Of a stretch of DNA of 64,000 bases, positions 58,224 through 64,000 are shown in pieces. The notes under the pieces were generated by a model. That model did not search any database. It saw only the letters and a program-made list of their open reading frames with translations, and was not told the DNA's origin. This stretch comes from [Actinomadura] parvosata subsp. kistnae (GTDB taxonomy: Bacteria; Actinomycetota; Actinomycetes; Streptosporangiales; Streptosporangiaceae), in NCBI RefSeq assembly GCF_900323885.1, contig NZ_OOHJ01000018.1, positions 2,157,001-2,221,000 on the forward strand. The letters run 5' to 3'. The translations under genes and the position numbers were made by a program. How positions within the stretch are numbered: the stretch's first letter is position 1; every line of letters starts with the position of its first letter.

Positions 58224-58985
58224 TCAGGCGGTCGCGCCGCCGTCGATCACGTGGTCGGCGCCCACGACGAAGCTCGACTCCGGTGACGACAGCCACAGCG
58301 CGGCGGCCGCGATCTCCTCGGGGGCCGCCACCCGGCCGATGGGCAGCGCGGCGCGCATGCGCTCGTCGCGCTGCTCCCTGGTCTCGCCGGGACGCGCCGA
58401 CATGGGGCTGTCGATGGGGCCGGGGCTGAGGGCGTTGATGCGGACGCCGTCGGCGATGTGGTCGCGGGCCGCCGCCCGCGTCAGGTGGCTGACGGCGGCC
58501 TTCGAGGCGGCGTACGCGCTCGCGCCCGCCAGCCGCCAGTGCGCCCCCAGGTTGGAGGAGACGTTGACGATGACGCCGCCCCCGTGGGCGCGCATGTGGG
58601 CGATCTCGTGCTTCATCGACAGGAACACGCCCTTGAGGTTGATCGCGAGGACGTCGTCCCACACGTCCTCGTCGTAGTCGGCCAGCGGCGCGAGCATGCC
58701 GAAGACGCCGGCCGTGTTGAGCGCGACGTCGAGCCCGCCGAAGCGGCTGACGGCGGCCTCCACCATGGCGGCGACATCGGAAGACCGGGTCAGGTCGGCG
58801 GTGAACGCGCCGGCCCGGCCCCCGTCCGCCTCGATCGCCTTCACGACCTCGGCCAGCCGGTCGGCGTCGCGGCCGGCGACGAGGACCGCCGCGCCCTCTC
58901 TCGCGTACGCCAGCGCCGCCGCCCGCCCCACGACCCCGCTCGCGCCCGTGACGAGCGCGACCTTGCCTGCGAACCGTTGAGTCAT
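58224..58985 (-). CDS. SDR-family oxidoreductase
   Basis: A 253-residue classical short-chain dehydrogenase/reductase. NAD(P) motif VTGASGVVGRAA (TGxxxGxG), an Arg in VAGRDADR favouring NADPH, the NAG-equivalent NTAGVFG, the catalytic Ser in VNVSSNLG and YAASK as YxxxK, then LSPGPIDSPM. Start ATG 58985. It is convergent with rox (four-base gap) and lies 21 bases after its own TetR gene, with a separate operator in that gap. Confidence 0.92.
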   Translation of the reverse strand: MTQRFAGKVALVTGASGVVGRAAALAYAREGAAVLVAGRDADRLAEVVKAIEADGGRAGAFTADLTRSSDVAAMVEAAVSRFGGLDVALNTAGVFGMLAPLADYDEDVWDDVLAINLKGVFLSMKHEIAHMRAHGGGVIVNVSSNLGAHWRLAGASAYAASKAAVSHLTRAAARDHIADGVRINALSPGPIDSPMSARPGETREQRDERMRAALPIGRVAAPEEIAAAALWLSSPESSFVVGADHVIDGGATA

Positions 58986-58994
58986 CTTATTCAA

Positions 58995-59008
58995 GACCAA
59001 TCATTCTC
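58995..59008 (-). promoter_or_regulatory. TetR operator copy 2, before the SDR gene
   Basis: On the minus strand the site reads GAGAATGATTGGTC, matching 12 of 14 bases of the site before the tetR gene (59607-59620). It overlaps the last codons of tetR and lies 10 bases from the SDR start, so it is well placed to block the SDR promoter. Confidence 0.55.
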
Positions 59009-59585
59009 AAATTTGGACAGCCGTCATGGCCTGATCGACCGCGTCACGCAACCGGCGCGGGTCCGGGTCGGCCCGGCCGAGCACCCTGAGCCCCTGCAGC
59101 AGCACGAGCAGGAACCTGGCCAGCGCGTACGGATCCTTGCCCGCCGGGATCTCCCCCTGGGCGCGCGCCCTGACCAGGGTGCCGGCCAGCGCGGTCTCCA
59201 GCTCCGCCCAGCTCGCCGCCACCTTGGCCAGCACGGTCGCGTCGCGCGAGGCGAACTCCACGGCCGTGTTGACCACCATGCAGCCCCGCCGCAGCTCGTC
59301 GGCCAGGATCTCGGCCACGTAGGAGTCGAGGAAGGCCCGGATGGCGGGCAGCGCGGGCCCCGGCTGGGACAGCGGCTCGACCACGTTGCGCTGCTCCAGG
59401 TAGCGCTCCAGCGCCTTCAGGTACAGCTCGCGCTTGCCGCCGAACGTCGCGTAGATGCTCGCCCGCGCCACCCCGAGCCGGTCGACGAGGTCGGCCATTG
59501 AGGTCGCCTCGTAGCCGCGCTCCCAGAACAGCTCCAGCGCCCGCTGCAACGCGACCTCGGGGTCGAACTCCTTGGTTCTTGCCAC
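59007..59585 (-). CDS. TetR/AcrR family regulator of the SDR gene
   Basis: A 192-residue regulator starting at GTG 59585 (VARTKEFDPEVAL); a GTG at 59594 would add three residues. HTH at about 8-52 (ALELFWERGYEATSMADLVD, then VARASIYATFGGKRELY), followed by a C-terminal domain with RRGCMVVNTAVEFA, typical of the subgroup that senses electrophiles or quinones and controls SDR genes. Two copies of the same 14-base motif flank the gene, one before it and one at its 3' end before the SDR, which indicates control of both. Confidence 0.9.
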   Translation of the reverse strand: MARTKEFDPEVALQRALELFWERGYEATSMADLVDRLGVARASIYATFGGKRELYLKALERYLEQRNVVEPLSQPGPALPAIRAFLDSYVAEILADELRRGCMVVNTAVEFASRDATVLAKVAASWAELETALAGTLVRARAQGEIPAGKDPYALARFLLVLLQGLRVLGRADPDPRRLRDAVDQAMTAVQI

Positions 59586-59606
59586 GTCGTGCACCCTAGC
59601 AGTATC

Positions 59607-59620
59607 GAGAACGATCGGTC
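59607..59620 (+). promoter_or_regulatory. TetR operator copy 1, before the tetR gene
   Basis: GAGAACGATCGGTC, a quasi-palindrome centred on CGATCG, 22 bases before GTG 59585 and between tetR and the end of the ABC permease gene. See the matching copy at 58995-59008. Confidence 0.55.
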
Positions 59621-59631
59621 CAATTCGGGGG

Positions 59632-60372
59632 TCAGGAGAAACGCCTGCCCTCGTCCCGCCGGTACGCCCAGCCGGCCGCCGCCGCCATCGCCACCGTCCA
59701 GACGGCCAGCATCGCCATCGACACCCCGTTCGCCGGGATCCCCGCGATCGCCCACCACACCAGCTCCGCCGCACCCCTGGTCGGCACGTACGGCGACAGG
59801 GCCTGCACGAACTCCGGCATGACCGCCGGCGGCAGCAGCAACCCGCCGAGAATGGCCATCGGGAAGAACAGCAGCTGCGACACCGCCATCGCCGCCTTCG
59901 ACGCCAGCACGAACCCGACGAACAACCCCATCAGCATGAACGGCAGCACGCCCGCCACCAGCGCACCCAGCCCCGCCAGCAGCCGGACCGGCGTGATCGT
60001 CGCCTCCGTGAGCAGCGCCCCCACCACCAGCACCGGCACCACCGAGATCAGCACGGCGGCGAGCGTCGCCAGGATCCGCCCCGCGAACCGCGGCAGCGGG
60101 CCCGCGGGCAGCGTGCGCAGGTACGGGTTCCACGGCTGCTCACGATCCTGCGAGACCGCGATGCCGAGCCCCGTCAGCGCCGCGGACACGGCGCCGAACA
60201 GCATCAGCGAGCCCGTCGCCGTGGTCGCGCCCACCGGGTCCTGGCCCGCGAACGGCACCACGAACGCCACCATCGAGAGGGCCGGGAAGAACGCACTGGC
60301 CAGGATCCCGATCGGCACCCTGATCTGCTCGATCACCAGGTAGCGGGTGTGGGCGAGGACCAGATTAGACAT
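59632..60372 (-). CDS. ABC-2 type transporter permease
   Basis: A 246-residue membrane protein with six hydrophobic segments. It has the ABC-2 layout, with the long helix 5 region AMAVSQLLFFPMAILGGLLLPP and LSPYVPTRGAAELVWW before the last helix. Its start overlaps the ATPase stop by eight bases, so both are co-translated. Drug or lipid export is the usual role; a self-resistance link to the nearby Rox gene is speculative. Confidence 0.88.
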   Translation of the reverse strand: MSNLVLAHTRYLVIEQIRVPIGILASAFFPALSMVAFVVPFAGQDPVGATTATGSLMLFGAVSAALTGLGIAVSQDREQPWNPYLRTLPAGPLPRFAGRILATLAAVLISVVPVLVVGALLTEATITPVRLLAGLGALVAGVLPFMLMGLFVGFVLASKAAMAVSQLLFFPMAILGGLLLPPAVMPEFVQALSPYVPTRGAAELVWWAIAGIPANGVSMAMLAVWTVAMAAAAGWAYRRDEGRRFS

Positions 60373-61255
60373 GAGCGGTCTCCTTCGGGGGATTCGTGGT
60401 CAGGGCGAGGAACGCCTCTTCCAAGGTGGCCGGCCTGATCTCCAGGCCGGAGAACGGCACCCCGGCACGTACCAGCTCCACCACCAGCCGGTCGGGGTCG
60501 GTGACGACCAGGTCGATCCGGCCGTCCACCCGCTCGGCGCTCAGCACGCCCGGCAGGTCGGGCAGGCGGTCGGCGACGAGGGAGACGCGGCGCGTGCCCA
60601 CCAGGCCGCGCACCGCCCGCATGGTGTCGTCGGCCAGCACCCGGCCCTGGCCGACCACCAGCACCCGCTCGGCCAGCGCCTCGACCTCCTCCAGGTAGTG
60701 GCTGGTGAGCAGGACGGTGCCGCCGTCCTCGTGGAAGGCCTTGATGCCGTCCCACAGCGCCCGCCTCGCCTCGACGTCCAGCCCGGTCGTGGGCTCGTCG
60801 AGGAACACCAGCTTCGGCCGGCCCGCGAACGCCAGCGCCACCGCCAGCCGCCGCCGCTGCCCGCCCGACAAGCCGCCGACCTGCCGCCTGACCAGCTCTC
60901 CCAGGCCGAACCTGGCCAGCAGCTCCCCCGTGCCCAGCCGCTCCGGGTAGTGCGCGGAGACGAAGTCGACGATCTCGCCGACCCGCAACGACTCCGGCAG
61001 CCCCGTCTCCTGCGGCGTCACGCCGATGCCGCGCCGCATGACCGGGTCCAGCGGCGAGCCGCCGAACAGCTCCACCGTGCCCGACGTCGGCCGGCGCAAC
61101 CCGACGAGGAGGTTGATGAGGGTGGACTTGCCCGCGCCGTTCGGGCCGAGCAGCCCGACCAGCTCACCCGCCCTGATGTCGAGCGAGACGCCGTCGAGCG
61201 CCCGCACGCCGCCGTAACGGCGGGTCACGTCGATCGCTCTGGCCAGCACCGTCAT
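60365..61255 (-). CDS. ABC transporter ATP-binding protein (DrrA/CcmA type)
   Basis: A 296-residue ATPase. Walker A GPNGAGKST (about residue 40), Q-loop GVTPQETGLP, signature LSGGQRRRLAVALAFA, Walker B LVFLDEPTTGLD and H-loop LTSHYLEE, plus a C-terminal extension (about 220-296) as in DrrA-like exporters. Partner of the permease at 59632. The upstream membrane protein gene is 31 bases away on the same strand, so three genes may be co-transcribed. Confidence 0.94.
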   Translation of the reverse strand: MTVLARAIDVTRRYGGVRALDGVSLDIRAGELVGLLGPNGAGKSTLINLLVGLRRPTSGTVELFGGSPLDPVMRRGIGVTPQETGLPESLRVGEIVDFVSAHYPERLGTGELLARFGLGELVRRQVGGLSGGQRRRLAVALAFAGRPKLVFLDEPTTGLDVEARRALWDGIKAFHEDGGTVLLTSHYLEEVEALAERVLVVGQGRVLADDTMRAVRGLVGTRRVSLVADRLPDLPGVLSAERVDGRIDLVVTDPDRLVVELVRAGVPFSGLEIRPATLEEAFLALTTNPPKETAHV

Positions 61256-61286
61256 GTCAGGTCTCCTTCCGAGGCGAGCAGGTGGA

Positions 61287-61829
61287 TCATCGGCGGGGCA
61301 GCCCGGTCACCAGCACGGCACCGACGACCAGGTGCATCGCGGTCAGGACCAGCGTCGCGGCCAGGCCGACGGCGTTGCCGAGCGGGCCGAGCAGGGACAG
61401 GGCGAGCACGATCAGGGCGACGATCGTCCAGATGCGGGCGGCGCGCGGCGTGAAGCGCTCCAGCACGGCCAGCAGCGCCCAGCCCGCCAGGCCGACCAGC
61501 AGGCTCGCCACCACGACCGCCACCGGCCCGACCGGCTGCGGGTCCGTGCCGGCGCCCATCCGCGCGCTCAGGTCCGCTCCCCCCACCGGGACCGCCAGAT
61601 CCCATCCGGCGAGGGCGGCCACGGACGCGCCGATCACGACGAGCAGCCGCCTGACGCGAGTGCGGGCAGGCCTGGTGCCGGTGGGCGTCGCGCCGGCGGA
61701 CGTCGTGCCGGCGGACGTCGTGCCGGTGGGCGTCGCGCCGGCGGACGTCGTGCCGGCGGACGTCGTGCCGGCGGGCGTCGTGCCGGCGGGCGTCGTGCCG
61801 GCGGGCGTGGGGTTGGCGGGAGTGTTCAT
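61287..61829 (-). CDS. DUF6069-like membrane protein with repeat-encoded N-terminal tail
   Basis: A 180-residue protein with four hydrophobic segments after residue 60 (VRRLLVVIGASVAALAGWDL is the first). The N-terminal 50 residues are a Thr/Ala/Gly/Pro/Ser tail made of five-residue repeats (AGTTP, AGTTS, AGATP), encoded by a 15-bp tandem array. ATG 61829 has GAAGG ten bases upstream; an earlier ATG at 61892 is possible. The four-helix layout with AVLERFTPRAARIW resembles DUF6069 proteins near actinobacterial ABC-2 exporters. Function unknown. Confidence 0.7.
   Translation of the reverse strand: MNTPANPTPAGTTPAGTTPAGTTSAGTTSAGATPTGTTSAGTTSAGATPTGTRPARTRVRRLLVVIGASVAALAGWDLAVPVGGADLSARMGAGTDPQPVGPVAVVVASLLVGLAGWALLAVLERFTPRAARIWTIVALIVLALSLLGPLGNAVGLAATLVLTAMHLVVGAVLVTGLPRR
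61675..61824. repeat. 15-bp tandem array coding the tail of the membrane protein
   Basis: About ten units of GTGCCGGCGGACGTC or close variants. A 45-bp higher-order unit is repeated exactly at 61675-61719 and 61720-61764, a sign of recent amplification. Copy changes keep the frame. Confidence 0.92.
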
Positions 61830-62023
61830 GTCGCTCGGCCTTCTGCGTGAGGAGGAGGGGGTGGGCCTGCTGTTCGTCGAGACGTTTCTCATGCGGATCA
61901 GCCTCGCCCGTCACCCCGCCCCGCCACATCGGGCGCCCGGCCGCGCCGTCCCCTCCCCCAGCGGGGTACGGCTCCTACTTTCGTAGGTGCCGGCCCCGCC
62001 AGCCCCCCGTTTAGCCTGGCCGC

Positions 62024-63154
62024 ATGAGTCAGATACGCCCCTCGCACCCGCTGGCGGTGGCGGCCGTGGGCCTGACGATCGGCGCGCTGAGCACCGTGAG
62101 TCTGTGGGATCGGGAGGTCGGGCCGACGTGGTGGCTGGACGTGGCGGTGGCGGCGGTGAGCCTGGTCGCCGCGCTGGCCCAGCTCCGCTGGCCGGTCCAC
62201 GGGGCGCTGGCCGCCACCGTGCTGGCCACGCTCTCCCCGGCGGCCACGCCGGCGGCGACGACGGGCGCGTTGCAGGTGGCGCAGCGCAGGCGGTTCCCCG
62301 TGGCGGCGGCCGTGACGGCCGCGGGCATGGCGGCTCACCTGGTGCAGGGGTTGTGGCGGCCCAATTCGGGCATCTCGTTCGGCTGGTGGTTGCTGCTGAT
62401 CTGCGCCGCGTACGGTGCGTTGCTGGGCTGGGGCGCGCTGGCCCGTTCGCGGCGGGCCCTGCTCATCTCCCTGCGCGAGCGGGCCGCCAGAGCGGAGGCC
62501 GAGCAGGGGCGCCGGGTGGCGGAGGCCCGCATGGCGGAGCGGCACCGGCTGGCCAGGGAGATGCACGACGTGCTGGCCCACCGCCTGTCCCTGGTGGCCA
62601 CGCACGCGGGGGCGCTGGAGTACCGTCCGGACGCCTCTCCCGACCGGATCGCCAAGGCGGCCGGGGTGGTGCGCACGGGCGTGCACCAGGCGTTGGAGGA
62701 GCTGCGGCAGGTGATCGTCCTGCTGCGCGAGCAGGACGACGAGGGTGACGACCTCGAACCGCACCCGGACCTGGCCGACCTGCCCGGCCTGGTCGCGGAG
62801 GCGCGGGAGGCGGGCCAGCCGGTACGCCTGCGCGAAGGCATCACCGGCACCACGTCCCTGCCGCCGGCCGTGTCCCGTACCGCCTACCGGGTCGTGCAGG
62901 AGGGGCTCACGAACGCCCGCAAGCACGCGCCGGGAGAACCGGTGGAGGTGCTGCTGGAGGGCGCGCCGGGGACACCGCTGCTGATCGACGTGCGCAACCC
63001 GCTGCCCCCGCCGGGCACCGCGCCGATCGTGCCCGGCAGCGGCCTCGGCCTGGTGGGGCTGACCGAGCGGGTACGCCTGGCGGGCGGGCGGCTCGACCAC
63101 CAGGGCACCGGCGCGGAGTTCGTGCTGCGGGCTCGGTTACCATGGCCGCCGTGA
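62024..63154 (+). CDS. Sensor histidine kinase (HisKA_3/NarX type)
   Basis: A 376-residue membrane kinase. Four to five hydrophobic segments within the first 140 residues, then a short coiled coil and the phosphoacceptor helix RHRLAREMHDVLAHRLSLVA (His near residue 185). The ATPase part has VQEGLTNARKHAPGE as N-box and PGSGLGLVGLTERVRLAGG as G-box. It overlaps the response regulator start by 13 bases, so the two are a matched pair. Divergent from the ABC-2 exporter operon, which is a common target of such systems. Confidence 0.93.
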   Translation: MSQIRPSHPLAVAAVGLTIGALSTVSLWDREVGPTWWLDVAVAAVSLVAALAQLRWPVHGALAATVLATLSPAATPAATTGALQVAQRRRFPVAAAVTAAGMAAHLVQGLWRPNSGISFGWWLLLICAAYGALLGWGALARSRRALLISLRERAARAEAEQGRRVAEARMAERHRLAREMHDVLAHRLSLVATHAGALEYRPDASPDRIAKAAGVVRTGVHQALEELRQVIVLLREQDDEGDDLEPHPDLADLPGLVAEAREAGQPVRLREGITGTTSLPPAVSRTAYRVVQEGLTNARKHAPGEPVEVLLEGAPGTPLLIDVRNPLPPPGTAPIVPGSGLGLVGLTERVRLAGGRLDHQGTGAEFVLRARLPWPP

Positions 63155-63795
63155 TCCGTGTCCTCCTGGTCGACGACGACGCCCTGGTCCGGGCCGGGCT
63201 GTCCATGATGCTCGACGGAGCGGCGGGCATCACCGTCGTCGCCGAGGCGGCCGACGGCCAGGAGGCGATCACCGCCACCGACGCGCACGCGCCCGACGTC
63301 GTCCTGATGGACCTGCGCATGCCGCGCCTCGACGGCATCACGGCCACGCGGAGGCTGCGGGCCCGCGCGCGGCCGCCCGAGGTGATCGTGCTGACCACGT
63401 TCGACACCGACGAGAACGTGCTGCACGCGCTGCGCGCGGGCGCCGCCGGGTTCCTGCTCAAGGACACGCCGCCGCCGCGGATCGTGGAGGCGATCACCCG
63501 TGTCTCCGCCGGCGACCCGATCCTGTCCCCGCACATCACCCGCCGGTTGATGGAGCGCACGATCGCCCAGGCGGGCGCCTACGAGCGGGCCCGCGCCGCG
63601 CTGGCGGCCCTCACGCCGCGCGAGCACGAGGTGGCCCTGGCGATCGCGCAGGGCCGGACGAACGCCGACATCGCCGCCGATCTCGTGATGGGCGTGACGA
63701 CCGTGAAGGCCCACGTCTCCAGCATCCTGACCAAGCTCGACCTGGACAACCGCACCCAGATCGCACTCCTCGCCCACGACGCGGGCCTCATCTGA
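63142..63795 (+). CDS. NarL/FixJ-family response regulator
   Basis: A 217-residue regulator. Receiver domain (1-120) with the acidic pair in LLVDDDALVRAG, phosphoacceptor Asp in VVLMDLRMPRLDG and Lys in LLKDTPP. LuxR-type HTH at about 150-210 (LTPREHEVALAIAQGRTNAD, then TTVKAHVSSILTKLDL). ATG 63142 or GTG 63151 could start it; both lie inside the kinase gene. It likely regulates the neighbouring exporter operon. Confidence 0.95.
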   Translation: MAAVIRVLLVDDDALVRAGLSMMLDGAAGITVVAEAADGQEAITATDAHAPDVVLMDLRMPRLDGITATRRLRARARPPEVIVLTTFDTDENVLHALRAGAAGFLLKDTPPPRIVEAITRVSAGDPILSPHITRRLMERTIAQAGAYERARAALAALTPREHEVALAIAQGRTNADIAADLVMGVTTVKAHVSSILTKLDLDNRTQIALLAHDAGLI

Positions 63796-63806
63796 GCTCC
63801 CAGTGC

Positions 63807-64000
63807 CTAGCTCGGCGTGTCCGGCTTCCACTCCTCGGCGAGGAGTCCGAGCAGCACCTCGTCCATGAAGCGGCCCAGCACCCACGCCGACGAGCGCAGC
63901 ACGCCCTCGCGGACGAAGCCGTTGCGCTCGGCGGCCCGCAGCATCGCGTAATTGTCGGACAGCGTCTCGATCTGCAGCCGCCGCAGCCCGCGCAGGACGA
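63807..64000 (-). CDS. GNAT N-acetyltransferase, C-terminal part (RimJ/RimL-like)
   Basis: The gene is cut by the window edge; about 64 residues to the stop at 63807 are visible. They contain LRRLQIETLSDNYAMLRAAERNGF and VREGVLRSSAWVLGRFMDEV, which match the end of RimJ/RimL-type acetyltransferases (the N-x-A/S-M-R-x-x-E-K/R-x-G-F motif). Convergent with the response regulator, 11 bases apart. Substrate unknown. Confidence 0.85.
   Translation of the reverse strand, partial: VLRGLRRLQIETLSDNYAMLRAAERNGFVREGVLRSSAWVLGRFMDEVLLGLLAEEWKPDTPS

Overview
The window is very GC-rich (third positions almost all G or C) and gene-dense. GTG starts, SARP/LAL regulators, CBM2-tagged secreted cellulases, ESX-type toxins and several apparently leaderless promoters point to a filamentous actinomycete. 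The gene content fits Streptosporangiaceae (a Nonomuraea-like genome) best; this is an inference from gene content and no 16S gene is present. I see no rRNA, tRNA, CRISPR array, transposase or phage gene.

Layout. (a) 1-7.3 kb: a carbohydrate ABC importer (end of the binding protein, two permeases) runs into a GH2 glycosidase, a secreted beta-propeller glycosidase with a ricin-type lectin domain, and a GH5-CBM2 cellulase. (b) 7.4-22 kb: regulators (TetR, frameshifted LuxR/LAL ATPase, SARP/AfsR), a very large secreted M4+M28 double protease, an FAD monooxygenase, a serine hydrolase and its divergent TetR. (c) 22-33.4 kb: cell-wall amidase lipoprotein, dimethylformamidase-like protein, carbamoyltransferase, secreted alpha/beta hydrolase, frameshifted APC permease, GNAT, PhoX-like protein, SGNH lipase, PucR regulator. 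(d) 34-42.7 kb: GH9 cellulase under a CebR-type operator, then a PadR-controlled unit leading to a lipoprotein, a peptidoglycan-binding adaptor and a MacB-like ABC exporter, followed by a small secreted protein resembling emfourin protease inhibitors. (e) 42.75-45.15 kb: an ESX-type polymorphic toxin cassette (EspC/WXG100-like partner, CpnT-like toxin with a DUF4258-like C-terminus, DUF2283 candidate immunity gene) divergent from two YbaB-like genes. (f) 45.2-49.7 kb: TetR / GPH symporter / sphingosine-phosphate-lyase-like PLP enzyme with overlapping start and stop codons, then an orphan sensor kinase. (g) 49.7-53.5 kb: a divergent pair of secreted cell-wall enzymes that share a homologous C-terminal domain. 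(h) 53.7-55 kb: a two-gene RiPP locus, a 47-residue Asp-rich peptide overlapping a protein-L-isoaspartate-methyltransferase homologue, matching the architecture of imiditides (aspartimide RiPPs). (i) 55-64 kb: DUF1963, a membrane protein, a rifampicin-monooxygenase-like (Rox) enzyme with a short leader ORF, an SDR with its TetR, an ABC-2 exporter, a repeat-bearing DUF6069-like membrane protein, a NarL-type two-component system and the end of a GNAT gene.

The most interesting signals are the imiditide-like locus, the ESX toxin built on a toxin-antitoxin-type domain pair, a shared operator that places two genes of the PadR/efflux region under the same leaderless promoter architecture, the paired cell-wall enzymes, and stop-codon-spanning tandem duplications at the 3' ends of three unrelated genes. 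Two genes (LAL regulator, APC permease) carry single-base contractions in homopolymers, so either the draft sequence has errors or these genes are broken. All functions are inferred from motifs read by eye; no database search was possible.
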